A DNA stretch of 64,000 nucleotides from Demequina zhanjiangensis (GCF_030418315.1 NZ_JAUHPV010000001.1:186001-250000); one strand, 5' to 3'; counted from the stretch's first letter, positions 49,005-58,434 are shown. The notes: generated by a model from the sequence alone, not told the origin. Program-made: numbers and translations.

Positions 49005-49018
49005 GGGACCTAGGGCCC
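49005..49018 (+). promoter_or_regulatory. Shared box overlapping the -35 region of ldh (DevR/DosR-like spacing)
   Basis: GGGAC-CTAG-GGCCC, an imperfect inverted repeat with four central bases, ends ten bases before the -10 hexamer TAGGCT (49029-49034). It therefore covers the -35 position, as expected for an activator site. It matches the pta box at 12 of 14 positions. Confidence 0.55.
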
Positions 49019-49028
49019 GGGCGACCGG

Positions 49029-49034
49029 TAGGCT
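49029..49034 (+). promoter_or_regulatory. -10 hexamer of ldh
   Basis: TAGGCT; transcription would start near 49041, leaving a short leader that contains GGAGG at 49056-49060. Confidence 0.55.
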
Positions 49035-49064
49035 CGTCGCAGACGCCGAATCTGCGGAGGAATG

Positions 49065-50018
49065 ATGGAATCCAAGACGTCCAAGGTCTCGATCGTCGGA
49101 GCGGGAGCGGTGGGCTCAACCCTCGCCTACGCAGGGCTGATGCGAGGTTTCGCCCGCACCGTCGCGCTCTACGACATCAACAAGGCCAAGGTCGAGGCTG
49201 AGGCGCTCGACCTCGCCCAGGGCATCCAGTTCATGCCCGAGGCGACGGTGCTCGGCTCGAACGAGGTGGAGGTCGTCGAGGGGTCCGACGTGGTCGTCAT
49301 CACGGCGGGCGCCAAGCAGCAGCCCGGCCAGTCCCGCATGGAGCTCGCGGGCGCCACGATCTCGCTCATGGACAAGGTGCTGCCGCCGCTGTTGAAGGCC
49401 GCGCCCGACGCGATCTACATCCTCGTGACCAACCCGGTGGACGTCGTCACGTTCGCGGCGCTCAAGAAGTCGGGCATGGACCCCGCGCAGATGTTCGGCT
49501 CCGGCACGGCGCTCGACACGTCTCGCCTGCGCCACCAGATCGCGCACGAGTGCGACGTGGCGGTGGGCAACGTGCACGCGTACATCGCGGGAGAGCACGG
49601 GGACTCCGAGGTCGCGCTGTGGTCCTCCGCCACCATCGGCGGCCAGCTCCTCACGGAGTGGACGGGTCGCGATGGCGAGATCGTGATGACCCCTGAGGCG
49701 CGCGAGCGTATCCACCACGACGTGATGCGCTCCGCGTACACGATCATCGAGGGCAAGGGCGCGACGAACTACGCCGTGGGCGCCGCCGGTGCTCGCATCG
49801 TCGAGGCGGTGCTCGGCGACCAGCGTCGCATCATGCCCGTGTCCACCCTCATCGACTACCCGGGCGTGGGCGAGGTCTGCATGTCGCTGCCCGCCGTGAT
49901 CGGCCGCAACGGCATCGAGCACCACGCGTCGGTGCCCATGGACGATGCGGAGCGCGCCGGGCTCGAGGCCTCCGCACGCTCGATCAGGGAGACCGCGGAG
50001 AAGTTCGGCGTCGCCTGA
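49065..50018 (+). CDS. ldh: L-lactate dehydrogenase
   Basis: 317 residues. It reduces pyruvate to L-lactate with NADH. The Rossmann motif is SIVGAGAVGSTLAYA. The substrate loop TAGAKQQPGQSRMEL carries the glutamine (QQPGQSR) typical of lactate rather than malate dehydrogenase. The family segments LVTNPVDVVT, GSGTALDTSRLRHQIA and IAGEHGDSE, with the catalytic His, are present. ATG 49065 is preferred to ATG 49062 because of its distance from GGAGG. The promoter carries the box shared with xfp and pta. A strong terminator follows. Confidence 0.96.
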   Translation: MESKTSKVSIVGAGAVGSTLAYAGLMRGFARTVALYDINKAKVEAEALDLAQGIQFMPEATVLGSNEVEVVEGSDVVVITAGAKQQPGQSRMELAGATISLMDKVLPPLLKAAPDAIYILVTNPVDVVTFAALKKSGMDPAQMFGSGTALDTSRLRHQIAHECDVAVGNVHAYIAGEHGDSEVALWSSATIGGQLLTEWTGRDGEIVMTPEARERIHHDVMRSAYTIIEGKGATNYAVGAAGARIVEAVLGDQRRIMPVSTLIDYPGVGEVCMSLPAVIGRNGIEHHASVPMDDAERAGLEASARSIRETAEKFGVA

Positions 50019-50031
50019 TCTGACGCGGACG

Positions 50032-50061
50032 GGGCCCCGGGGAGCGATCCCCGGGGCCCCT
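50032..50061. terminator. Bidirectional terminator between ldh and MMPL gene
   Basis: GGGGCCCCGGGGA (50032-50044) and TCCCCGGGGCCCC (50049-50061) form a perfect thirteen-base-pair stem with a GCGA tetraloop between convergent genes. Confidence 0.9.
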
Positions 50062-50067
50062 CGCGTG

Positions 50068-52215
50068 TCAGCGGGTTGCAGGCACGAGCGCGGGCTCTCG
50101 CTCCTGCGGAGCGGCCGTCGGCTCGGCCTCGATGCGCATCGCGGGCAGCCACTGGAGCGCGCGCGGCAGGTACCAGTTGCGCTTGCCCAGCAGCGTCATG
50201 AGCGACGGCACCAGGATCGTGCGGACGACGGTCGCGTCGATGATCACGGCGGCGGCGAGGCCGAAGCCCATCTGCGCGAACTCGGCCAGGTCTCCGAGCG
50301 CGAAGCCCGCGAACACGGCGACCATGATGAGCGCCGCTCCAGTGATGAGCGAGCCGGTGCGGCTGAGCCCGTGGATCACCGCGACCTTGGTCGTGTCCCC
50401 GGCGTCGTGCCGCTCCTTGATGCGGGTCAGCAGGAACACGTGGTAGTCCATGGACAGCCCGAACAGGACGGCGAAGAGGAACAGCGGGATCCACGGCGCG
50501 ATCGCGTCGGTCTGCGGCATGCCGAGCAGGTCGTTGCCCACGCCCCACTGGAACACCATCACCATGAGCCCGTAGGCCGCTGCGGCGCTGAGCAGGTTGA
50601 GCACGATCGCGGTCGCGGGGATCACGACCGAACGGAAGGCGAGCAGCAGCAGCACGAAGGACGCGCCGAGCACCGCGAGCAGCACCCACGGCGTCGCGTC
50701 GGTGATCAGGCTCGCGAAGTCGAGCGACTCCGCCTGGTCCCCGCCGACGTAGGCGTCGAGCCCAGTCGACTCGACGTGCGCGCGCAGGTCGAGCATCGCC
50801 TCCTCGGCGCGCTCGTCGGCTCCGCCGTATACGTCCTTCGTGTCGATGAAGACGGTGTCTCCGCGCCAGTCCACCGTCGTCTCGGCGTAGGCCGGGGAGT
50901 CCTCCACCCAGGCGGCGAGCTCGTCGACAGTAGCCGCGTCGTCCGCGGCGTCCTCGATCGCGATCACTGTGGACTGCGAGCCGTAGCCGAAGTCCCCGAC
51001 GAGCACCTCCGAGGCGACCCTGAACTCGTTGTCGGCTGGCAGCGCCTCCAGGCCGGGGAACGCGAGCCGCATCGAGGCGAAGGGGACGGCGAGCGCGAGG
51101 AGCACCGCCAGTCCGGACACGAGAGCCACCACCGGCCGTCCGGTCACGGTGTGCGCGATCCCGCGCCAGGCCCGCGGCTCGCGGCCCGCCCGGCTGAGCG
51201 GCACGCGGCCCTTGTTGACGCGGTGGCCCAGCAGGCGCAGCACTGCGGGCAGCAGCGTGAGCGCGGTGACGACGGCCATGATCGCGGAGAGCATCGCGCC
51301 CGCGCCCAGGCTGCGCATGATGGTGCTCGGCACGAGCAGCATCCCGGCGAGCGAGACCAGCACGGTCAGGCCGGAGAACAGCACTGCACGGTTCGCGGTG
51401 GTGCCGGCGATACCGACCGCCTCGAGCGGGGTGCGGCCGTGCGAGAGCTCCTCCCGGAACCGCTGGACGATCACGAGCGTGTAGTCCACGCCGAGCGCCA
51501 GGCCCATCATCGTGATCATGTTCACGATGAAGAAGGACAGGTCGAAGGCCGCCCCGACCACGGCGGTCGCGCCGATCGCGGTGGTGATCGACACGAGGCT
51601 GACCAGGAGAGGGATGCCTGCTGCGACGAGCGCGCCGAAGACGCCGATGAGGATGAGGATCGCGACGCCTACGCCGATCGCCTCTCCGCGCATCAGCGTG
51701 TCCTCCGCGAGGCCGTCGAACATCGCCTCCCCTGTCAGCTGACCGAAGCTGAGGAACTCGACGCCGTCCGTCGTGAGCGCGTCGGTCGCGGCGAGGAGCT
51801 CCTCTCCTGCGGCGTCAGGATGGTCGGCCGCGACGGTCACCTGGACGAGCAGGCTCGTGCCGGACGCGGAGACCGCGGGCGAGACCGCCGCGCTCTCGAC
51901 GCCGTCGACCGTCAGCGCTGCCGCGACCGCCGCGTCGGCCGCTTCCGCGAGCCCTGACGCCGACAACGAAGGCTCGCCGTGGACGACGATGGTCTCCGAG
52001 ATGGGCGCCTCGGCGTCGCCGCGCTCCCGCGCGTCGATCTCGGCGGCAGCGTCGCTCTCGGTCGCGACGAGGTTGCGGTCATCCTGGACGAGCGCGTCGC
52101 CGAGGCTGCCGGAGAGCGCGACGGCTGCCGCGACGAGAAGCGTCCACACGGCGATGGTCAGCCATGGCCGTGCAGCGGAGGTGCGGGCGAGGCGCCCTGT
52201 GAGTCCGGTGGTCAT
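50068..52215 (-). CDS. MMPL/RND-family exporter
   Basis: 715 residues with the twelve-helix, two-lobe MMPL layout. TM1 is at about residues 18-36, followed by an extracytoplasmic porter domain to about residue 185, and TM2-6 include the GLALGVDYTLVIVQRFREEL motif. The second half repeats this, with a porter domain at about 365-520 and FGLSMDYHVFLLTRIKE. The two conserved Asp-Tyr pairs are the proton-relay signature. It exports lipids, drugs or other hydrophobic compounds. ATG 52215 follows AAGGGGA. It is divergent from a two-component system that probably controls it. Confidence 0.9.
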   Translation of the reverse strand: MTTGLTGRLARTSAARPWLTIAVWTLLVAAAVALSGSLGDALVQDDRNLVATESDAAAEIDARERGDAEAPISETIVVHGEPSLSASGLAEAADAAVAAALTVDGVESAAVSPAVSASGTSLLVQVTVAADHPDAAGEELLAATDALTTDGVEFLSFGQLTGEAMFDGLAEDTLMRGEAIGVGVAILILIGVFGALVAAGIPLLVSLVSITTAIGATAVVGAAFDLSFFIVNMITMMGLALGVDYTLVIVQRFREELSHGRTPLEAVGIAGTTANRAVLFSGLTVLVSLAGMLLVPSTIMRSLGAGAMLSAIMAVVTALTLLPAVLRLLGHRVNKGRVPLSRAGREPRAWRGIAHTVTGRPVVALVSGLAVLLALAVPFASMRLAFPGLEALPADNEFRVASEVLVGDFGYGSQSTVIAIEDAADDAATVDELAAWVEDSPAYAETTVDWRGDTVFIDTKDVYGGADERAEEAMLDLRAHVESTGLDAYVGGDQAESLDFASLITDATPWVLLAVLGASFVLLLLAFRSVVIPATAIVLNLLSAAAAYGLMVMVFQWGVGNDLLGMPQTDAIAPWIPLFLFAVLFGLSMDYHVFLLTRIKERHDAGDTTKVAVIHGLSRTGSLITGAALIMVAVFAGFALGDLAEFAQMGFGLAAAVIIDATVVRTILVPSLMTLLGKRNWYLPRALQWLPAMRIEAEPTAAPQEREPALVPATR

Positions 52216-52318
52216 GATGAGGTCCCCTTCGAACCATGCGGCGCGCCGGGCGGGCCCCGCTGACACCACGGTCGTCCTCACACGCGCCTCCCCGCAGCCC
52301 GCGACAGAGCGATCACAC

Positions 52319-52379
52319 ACCCCCGCACGGGGGTTTCGATGCGCCCCGGAGTCAGGGATGTCCCGGGGGGATCCCCCGG
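52319..52379. promoter_or_regulatory. Two palindromes between MMPL gene and histidine kinase gene
   Basis: ACCCCCG-CA-CGGGGGT at 52319-52334 and CCGGGGG-GAT-CCCCCGG at 52363-52379 are both perfect palindromes in the 230-base divergent intergenic region. They are candidate operators for the adjacent response regulator, or for a repressor not seen here. Confidence 0.5.
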
Positions 52380-52445
52380 ACGGGGGAGGGCGGTCCAGCC
52401 TCGTGGGCGTGGCGGATGCATGCCCCTGCCGGGCACGATGGACGC

Positions 52446-53798
52446 ATGAGCCTCCTTCGCTACCTCGCCGCGCCCTACTCGGCGCGTACCGCGGGCGAGC
52501 TCGCCTTCCTGCTTCTCGGCCTTCCGATGGGGGTCGTGTGGTTCACCTACGCGATCACGATGTATGCGGTGTCGCTGAGCCTGCTGATCGTCTGGGTCGG
52601 CTTCGTGACGTTCGCAGCGACCCAGGTGTCGATGCGTGGTGTCAGCGCGATCGAGCGGGCGCAGGTGAACTGGCTGCTGCGCGAGAGGGTCGTCGCGCCT
52701 GGCCGTCGTCCCGCTCCCGAGGGCGGTGGCTCCCCGTGGAGGCATCCCGCCCGGTGGACGCTCGCGCTCGCGCACGACGGCGCCGCCTGGCGTGCGCTCG
52801 CATGGGTGGCGGTGCGGGTCGTCACCGGGCCCGTGGGTTTCGCGCTCGCGCTCGTCGCGATCGTCGTGCCGCTGTCCCTGGTGACAGCCACCGCGGCGAC
52901 GGTCGGATACGAGCTCGGGTGGATGGACATCGGTTGGACCGGGGCTCCGCACTACTGGGACGCCGGGGGATGGCGATGGGGCTATGCCGGACTCCCGCTC
53001 GCGCTCCTCCTCGCGCCGGCGCTGACCCTGTCCGCCCGCGGGTTCGCGACACTTCACCGCTCGCTCGCGCGCTGGGCGCTCGGCCCCTGCCGCTCCGACC
53101 AGGTGGCCGAGGCGACGGAGCGCGCCGAACTGGCCGAGGCGCAGTTGCGGATCGACCAGGAGCTGCACGACAGCATCGGGCACATGATCACCATGAACAT
53201 CGTCCAGGCGGGTGCCGGCGCGCACGTCTTCGACTCAGACCCGGAGTTCGCGCGGCAGGCACTGCGCAACATCGAGGAGCGCGGACGCGCCGCGATGGGC
53301 GAGCTGGATCGGATCATCGCGCACCTGCGAGGGGACGAGGCGGCGGCGCGCGCACCGCTGCCCACGCTCGACGACATCGAGGGACTCGTCGAGACGTCTC
53401 GGCGGGGCGGCGCCCGGGTCGCCTTCTCGCTCGAGGCCGACGGCGTGCCGCCCGCCGTCGGCCGGACAGCCTTCGGCATCGTCAGAGAGGCCCTCACCAA
53501 CGCCGCGAAGCACGCACCTGGCGCGAGCATCGACGTGCAGGTCGCGCTCGATGACGACGCTCTCGGCATCGCGGTGGTCAACGGCAGACCCGCCGCGCCA
53601 GCTGCCCCTGCCCACTCGACCGGTCGCGGCGTCGACGGGATGCGGGACCGGATCACCCTCCTGGGCGGGCGCTCGCTGATCGGGCCGAGGGAGGGTGGCT
53701 TCCAAGTCCTCGCGCTGCTCCCCCTGGGTGCAGGGCTGGCGAGGACCGGCGACCCCACCCGCCCCTGGGCCTCGCTGCGTGAGAAGGTGTCGGCATGA
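52446..53798 (+). CDS. NarL-type sensor histidine kinase (MMPL-associated)
   Basis: 450 residues. Membrane helices lie in two pairs, at about residues 18-58 and 118-205. The sensor part (AGELAFLLLGLPMGVVWFTY) resembles the putative-sensor domain of actinobacterial kinases. The HisKA_3 helix is QELHDSIGHMITMNIVQAGA with H241 as phospho-acceptor. The ATPase region has IVREALTNAAKHAPGA (N box) and GRGVDGMRDRITLLGG. It is coupled to the regulator gene by ATGA and is divergent from the MMPL exporter. Input is probably a membrane or drug stress. Confidence 0.9.
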   Translation: MSLLRYLAAPYSARTAGELAFLLLGLPMGVVWFTYAITMYAVSLSLLIVWVGFVTFAATQVSMRGVSAIERAQVNWLLRERVVAPGRRPAPEGGGSPWRHPARWTLALAHDGAAWRALAWVAVRVVTGPVGFALALVAIVVPLSLVTATAATVGYELGWMDIGWTGAPHYWDAGGWRWGYAGLPLALLLAPALTLSARGFATLHRSLARWALGPCRSDQVAEATERAELAEAQLRIDQELHDSIGHMITMNIVQAGAGAHVFDSDPEFARQALRNIEERGRAAMGELDRIIAHLRGDEAAARAPLPTLDDIEGLVETSRRGGARVAFSLEADGVPPAVGRTAFGIVREALTNAAKHAPGASIDVQVALDDDALGIAVVNGRPAAPAAPAHSTGRGVDGMRDRITLLGGRSLIGPREGGFQVLALLPLGAGLARTGDPTRPWASLREKVSA

Positions 53799-54442
53799 GG
53801 ATCGCGATCGTCGATGACGACCCGCTCGTGCGGATGGGCCTGCGGGCGATCCTCGGATCCGAGGCAGGCTGGGACGTCGTGGGCGAGGCGGGCGACGGAG
53901 AGGCCGCGGTCGCGCTCGCTGCCCGCGAGCGGCCCGACGTGGTGCTCATGGACATCCGCATGCCCGGCGTCGACGGTCTCGAGGCGACCAGGCGCATCGT
54001 GTCCGCCGCGCTGCCCACGGCCGTGCTGGTCCTGACCACGTTCGAGCTGGACGAGTACGTCTTCGACGCGATGCGGGCAGGAGCGTCGGGCTTCGTCCTC
54101 AAGCGTGTGCCGCCCGCCGAGCTCATCGAGGCGGTGAGGGTCGTGGCGGCAGGGGAGTCCCTCCTGTTCCCGGCGTCGACGCGCACTGTCATCGAGCGCT
54201 TCGTGGCGCGTGAGCCGGGCGTGACCCTGCCTGAGCTGACGGAGCGTGAGCAGGAGGTGCTGCGTCAGCTCGCCCGAGGCAGGTCCAATGGTGAGATCGC
54301 TTCGGAGCTGTTCCTCGCGGTGGAGACCGTGAAGTCGCATGTCGCCTCGATTCTCATGAAGCTCGACGTGCGGGACAGGACGCAGGCCGTGATCGCCGCA
54401 TACGAGAGCGGGTTCGTCGCGCCCGGGTCGCCTTCCGACTAG
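53795..54442 (+). CDS. NarL/LuxR-type response regulator (MMPL-associated)
   Basis: 215 residues. The receiver domain has D7-D9, phosphorylation site D53 ([18 protein letters not shown]) and Lys in GFVLKR. The C-terminal LuxR helix-turn-helix reads [44 protein letters not shown]. Its ATG overlaps the kinase stop. It likely binds the palindromes in the MMPL-kinase intergenic region. Confidence 0.93.
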   Translation: MRIAIVDDDPLVRMGLRAILGSEAGWDVVGEAGDGEAAVALAARERPDVVLMDIRMPGVDGLEATRRIVSAALPTAVLVLTTFELDEYVFDAMRAGASGFVLKRVPPAELIEAVRVVAAGESLLFPASTRTVIERFVAREPGVTLPELTEREQEVLRQLARGRSNGEIASELFLAVETVKSHVASILMKLDVRDRTQAVIAAYESGFVAPGSPSD

Positions 54443-54486
54443 GCCCGCGGCCGGTCGCCCTGTGGCGTGCGACTCGACCCCGCGCC

Positions 54487-54517
54487 TTGCGAATCCTCGC
54501 GCACGCCGGACTAGGCT
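54487..54517 (+). promoter_or_regulatory. Promoter of sucCD
   Basis: TTGCGA (54487-54492) and TAGGCT (54512-54517) are separated by nineteen bases. The leader to the ATG at 54574 is about 50 bases and carries AAAGGA. Confidence 0.5.
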
Positions 54518-54573
54518 GGCCCCGTCGAACCCAATGCCGCCTCAGCGGCGTCCCCGACCGCAAAGGACCAACG

Positions 54574-55746
54574 ATGGACCTGTACGAGTACCAGGCTCGT
54601 GATGTCTTCGAGAAGCATGGGGTTCCCGTGCTTCCGGGCATCGTGGCCTCCACCCCCGACGAGGCGAAGGCCGCGGCAGAGCAGCTGGGAGGCGGCGTGG
54701 TCGTCGTCAAGGCCCAGGTGAAGACCGGAGGCCGAGGCAAGGCAGGCGGCGTCAAGCTGGCCCGCTCCCCGGAGGAGGCCGAGGCCGCCGCGCAGGCGAT
54801 CCTGGGCATGGACATCAAGGGGCACACCGTCCACAAGGTGATGGTCGCCGCCGGCGCGGCGATCGCCGAGGAGTTCTACTTCTCCGTCCTGCTCGACCGT
54901 GCGGAGCGCCGCTACCTGGCGATGTGCTCGTACGAGGGCGGCATGGAGATCGAGGAGCTCGCCGTCGAGCGTCCCGAGGCGCTGGCGAAGGTCGCGATCG
55001 ACCCGCTCGAGGGCATCGACAAGGCGAAGGCGATGGAGATCGTCGCCGCCGCGTCCTTCCCGCAGGAGCTCCACTCGAAGGTGGCGGACGTGATCGTCCG
55101 CCTGTGGCACGTCTACAAGAACGAGGATGCGACGCTCGTCGAGGTCAACCCGCTGGTGCGGACCGAGGATGACGAGATCATCGCGCTCGACGGCAAGGTC
55201 ACGCTCGACGAGAACGCGGAGTTCCGCCACGAGGACCATGCCGCGCTCGAGGACAAGGCTGCGGCCGATCCGCTCGAGGCCAAGGCGAAGCACATGAACC
55301 TCAACTACGTGAAGCTTGACGGCTCCGTGGGCATCATCGGCAACGGCGCGGGCCTCGTGATGTCGACGCTCGACGTGGTCGCCTACGCGGGCGAGCAGTT
55401 CGGCGGGGTCAAGCCTGCGAACTTCCTCGACATCGGCGGCGGCGCGTCGGCCGAGGTGATGGCCAACGGCCTGGACGTGATCCTCCACGACCCGCAGGTG
55501 AAGTCGGTGTTCGTCAACGTCTTCGGCGGGATCACGTCGTGCGTCGCCGTGGCCGACGGCATCGTCGGCGCGCTGCAGACGCTCGGGGATGAGGCGAGCA
55601 AGCCTCTCGTCGTCCGGCTCGACGGCAACGCCGTGGAGGAGGGCCGCGCGATCCTCGCCGCCGCGAACCACCCGCTCGTGACCATCGAAGAGACCATGGA
55701 CGGCGCCGCGGCCAAGGCCGCCGAGCTCGCCGCCGCGGCAGCGTAA
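54574..55746 (+). CDS. sucC: Succinyl-CoA synthetase beta subunit (ADP-forming)
   Basis: 390 residues. With SucD it converts succinyl-CoA plus ADP and phosphate to succinate plus ATP. The ATP-grasp domain begins [19 protein letters not shown] and includes [27 protein letters not shown] and [11 protein letters not shown]. The C-terminal CoA-ligase domain has [25 protein letters not shown] and [25 protein letters not shown] precedes the ATG. sucD follows after thirteen bases. Confidence 0.97.
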   Translation: MDLYEYQARDVFEKHGVPVLPGIVASTPDEAKAAAEQLGGGVVVVKAQVKTGGRGKAGGVKLARSPEEAEAAAQAILGMDIKGHTVHKVMVAAGAAIAEEFYFSVLLDRAERRYLAMCSYEGGMEIEELAVERPEALAKVAIDPLEGIDKAKAMEIVAAASFPQELHSKVADVIVRLWHVYKNEDATLVEVNPLVRTEDDEIIALDGKVTLDENAEFRHEDHAALEDKAAADPLEAKAKHMNLNYVKLDGSVGIIGNGAGLVMSTLDVVAYAGEQFGGVKPANFLDIGGGASAEVMANGLDVILHDPQVKSVFVNVFGGITSCVAVADGIVGALQTLGDEASKPLVVRLDGNAVEEGRAILAAANHPLVTIEETMDGAAAKAAELAAAAA

Positions 55747-55759
55747 GGAGACAACGGCT

Positions 55760-56638
55760 ATGGCGATCTTCCTCACCAAGGACTCCAAGGTCATCGTCCA
55801 GGGCATGACGGGCTCGGAGGGCATGAAGCACACGCAGCGCATGCTCGCCTCGGGCACGCAGATCGTGGGCGGCGTCAACCCGCGCAAGGCGGGCACCGAG
55901 GTCGAGTTCCCCGGCGACGTGACGGTGCCCGTCTTCGGCTCGGTCGCCGAGGCGATGGCAGAGACCGGGGCCGACGTGTCGGTGCTCTTCGTGCCACCGG
56001 CCTTCACGAAGAGCGCGGTCATCGAGGCCGTCGACGCGGGCATGCCGCTCGCCGTCATCATCACCGAAGGCGTGCCCGTGGCCGACACGGCCGAGTTCTT
56101 CGCGTACGCGCAATCCAAGGGCACCCGCCTCATCGGTCCGAACTGCCCGGGCCTCATCACCCCCGGCCAGTCGAACGTCGGCATCACGCCCGCGACGATC
56201 ACCGGTCCCGGCAAGATCGGTCTCGTCTCCAAGTCCGGCACGCTCACGTACCAGATGCTGTTCGAGCTGCGCGAGATCGGCTTCTCGACCGCGGTCGGCA
56301 TCGGCGGCGACCCGATCGTCGGCACCACGCACATCGACTGCCTCGAGGCGTTCGAGAACGACCCCGACACCGCGGCCATCGTGATGATCGGCGAGATCGG
56401 CGGAGACGCCGAGGAGCGCGCCGCGGCGTACATCAAGGAGCACGTCACGAAGCCCGTGGTCGGCTACGTCGCGGGCTTCGAGGCGCCTGAGGGCAAGACG
56501 ATGGGCCACGCCGGAGCGATCGTCTCAGGCTCCGCGGGCACCGCACAGGCCAAGAAGGAGGCGCTCGAGGCCGCAGGCGTCAAGGTCGGCAAGACACCGT
56601 CCGAGACCGCGCAGCTCATGAGGGACATCCTCGGCTAG
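55760..56638 (+). CDS. sucD: Succinyl-CoA synthetase alpha subunit
   Basis: 292 residues. The CoA-binding Rossmann domain starts [25 protein letters not shown]. The ligase domain includes [10 protein letters not shown] and the C-terminal [25 protein letters not shown] region ([13 protein letters not shown] here), which holds the active-site His that is phosphorylated. AAGGAG precedes ATG 55760. A terminator follows the gene. Confidence 0.97.
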   Translation: MAIFLTKDSKVIVQGMTGSEGMKHTQRMLASGTQIVGGVNPRKAGTEVEFPGDVTVPVFGSVAEAMAETGADVSVLFVPPAFTKSAVIEAVDAGMPLAVIITEGVPVADTAEFFAYAQSKGTRLIGPNCPGLITPGQSNVGITPATITGPGKIGLVSKSGTLTYQMLFELREIGFSTAVGIGGDPIVGTTHIDCLEAFENDPDTAAIVMIGEIGGDAEERAAAYIKEHVTKPVVGYVAGFEAPEGKTMGHAGAIVSGSAGTAQAKKEALEAAGVKVGKTPSETAQLMRDILG

Positions 56639-56654
56639 CGCCTCCCCGCGTCGC

Positions 56655-56687
56655 GACGGCCCGCTCCCGAGATGGGGGCGGGCCGTC
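56655..56687 (+). terminator. Terminator after sucCD
   Basis: GACGGCCCGCTCCC (56655-56668) pairs with GGGGGCGGGCCGTC (56674-56687) with one G-U pair around a five-base loop. Confidence 0.8.
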
Positions 56688-56767
56688 GTCGTGCACGGTG
56701 ACCGGCAGGGCCGCGGACGGAGGCCGACGCGCGTCGGTGCCTCGGAACTGTGCCGGCGCGGGCGACC

Positions 56768-57991
56768 ATGGATGCCATGACCGCGCCGACAGCCACCGCA
56801 CCCTCCGCTCGCGGGCTCGCGGGTGCGCTGCCCGCATGGGCGAGCGGCATCGTCACCGGTGCTATCGCGGCGGCCGCCTCCCTCATCGTGGTGCTCGCCC
56901 CCGCCCTGGCCGCGCTTGCCTCGGCCCCACAGACCGGGGAGTCCGCGGACTGGGGCGCAGGGGTCTCGGTCGCGACGCGCCTGTGGCTGCTCGGCCTCGG
57001 CGTCCCCTTCGACACCTCGGCCGGGGCTTTCGATCTCATCCCGCTCGGACTGACGGTGGTGATCCTCGCGATCCTCGTGGCCACCGCGCAGCGCTTCCTG
57101 CTCAGCGCATGGTCGGCCTCCGTCCTCGCGATCGTCACGTTCGCGGCCCTCGTCGGCGTCGCCGCCTCGCTCGCCTCGGGCGGCCTCGACGGATCCTCGC
57201 TGACCACGCGCGCGGTGCTCGGGGCCACGCTCGTGGGCGTGCCTGGCATCGTGCTCGGTCGCGTCCGCGCGCATGGCCTGACGATCGACGTGATCGACCG
57301 GCTCCCACCTGAGGTGCGCACGGGTGTCCGCGCCGGGGTCGCGTCTCTCGCGCTCGTCCTGCTCGTCGCAGCGGCCGCCGGTCTCGTCTCGGCCGTGCGC
57401 GGGGCGCTGCCCATGGCGGACACGCTCACCGCGCTCGACGCCGATGCGGTGGGCGCGGCAGTGCTCGCGGTCGCTCAGCTGCTCTACGTGCCCACGCTCG
57501 TGGTCTGGATGGTCTCCTGGGTCGCGGGACCCGGCTTCAGCGTCGGCGCGGGGTCCGTCTACTCGCCGACGGAGGTCGTCACGGGCGAGCTACCGGATCT
57601 CCCCCTGCTCGGAGCGCTGCCGCACGGGGCAGGCGGCCTGCTCGTGTGGGCGCCGCTCCTGCTCGTGTGCGTGGGTGCGGTGGTCCGCGTGGCGCTGCGC
57701 CGGCGTGTGCGTTCGTGGCGCGCCGAGGCGACGGTGACGGTCGTCCTCGCGGCCGTGCTCGCGACGTCGGTGGCCATGCTCATGGTCCTCGGGTCCGGCG
57801 CCGCTGGGCCCGGTCGCCTCGCGTCGGTCGGCCCGTCAGCAGGCGAGGCCACCGCCGCCGTCGTCGGACTGGTGCTTGCCGGGGACCTCGCGGTCGCTGC
57901 GGTCGCAGGTTTGAGGAGGCGCCAGCGCGCTGCGTCGGCGGCACCTCGTTCCGAGCAGCCTCAGCCGGCCGGGTTCAGCCCGCCCAGGTAG
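56768..57991 (+). CDS. PerM/DUF6350 family membrane protein
   Basis: A 407-residue integral membrane protein with about nine to ten helices and Ala/Val/Leu-rich composition. The position between sucD and purN and the general layout match PerM (Rv0955) of Mycobacterium tuberculosis, a protein needed for cell division under stress; the family is now DUF6350. I assign it by context plus the PTEVVTGELPDLPLLGALP segment. ATG 56768 is used, with ATG 56777 as alternative. Its 3' end overlaps the convergent small membrane-protein gene by 31 bases. Confidence 0.75.
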   Translation: MDAMTAPTATAPSARGLAGALPAWASGIVTGAIAAAASLIVVLAPALAALASAPQTGESADWGAGVSVATRLWLLGLGVPFDTSAGAFDLIPLGLTVVILAILVATAQRFLLSAWSASVLAIVTFAALVGVAASLASGGLDGSSLTTRAVLGATLVGVPGIVLGRVRAHGLTIDVIDRLPPEVRTGVRAGVASLALVLLVAAAAGLVSAVRGALPMADTLTALDADAVGAAVLAVAQLLYVPTLVVWMVSWVAGPGFSVGAGSVYSPTEVVTGELPDLPLLGALPHGAGGLLVWAPLLLVCVGAVVRVALRRRVRSWRAEATVTVVLAAVLATSVAMLMVLGSGAAGPGRLASVGPSAGEATAAVVGLVLAGDLAVAAVAGLRRRQRAASAAPRSEQPQPAGFSPPR

Positions 57992-58383
57992 CCGTCGAGG
58001 ATCTCCTGGTAGGCCTCGTCGAACTCGGCCTGGCAGGCTTCCTCCGCGGAGGTGGTGATCGCGCGCGACTGGCACTCGGCGAGATCGTTCAGCGGGCCCA
58101 TCAGGAACAGCATCCCCGCCGCGGACATCGTGGAGAAGACGCCCAGGACGATCGCGACGATCGCATTCACACGTGCCCACGAGGTGAGCTCGCTCGACCC
58201 GCGGGACGCGAGCACGACGATTCCCGCGATCGCGGTCAGCGGTCCGAGCAGGAGCGCGCCCAGGGTCCATGGGAAGCCCAGCAGCAGGAGCAGGGCGAGC
58301 CCGACCACGAGAACCGCGAGCGACCGCGTCCAACGCTGCGCAGGGGTGGGGGGAGTCTCGGTACGAGGCGTGGGCGCGGGCAC
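57961..58383 (-). CDS. Small membrane protein of unknown function
   Basis: A 140-residue protein. A Pro/Thr-rich N-terminus (residues 1-18) precedes three to four hydrophobic segments (about residues 20-37, 40-60, 70-95). The soluble acidic C-terminus (ECQSRAITTSAEEACQAEFDEAYQEILDGYLGGLNPAG) contains two cysteines that could pair outside the cell. It is DUF4190-like in layout but not recognisable with confidence. It overlaps the end of the PerM gene tail-to-tail and is divergent from purN. Confidence 0.6.
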   Translation of the reverse strand: MPAPTPRTETPPTPAQRWTRSLAVLVVGLALLLLLGFPWTLGALLLGPLTAIAGIVVLASRGSSELTSWARVNAIVAIVLGVFSTMSAAGMLFLMGPLNDLAECQSRAITTSAEEACQAEFDEAYQEILDGYLGGLNPAG

Positions 58384-58422
58384 GGTGCTCCTTGACGATC
58401 GGTGGAGACTCCAGCATGCCGA

Positions 58423-58428
58423 TAGGCT
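58423..58428 (+). promoter_or_regulatory. -10 hexamer of leaderless purN promoter
   Basis: TAGGCT followed by exactly six bases and GTG 58435, the same arrangement as guaB3. Confidence 0.6.
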
Positions 58429-58434
58429 CGGCCT

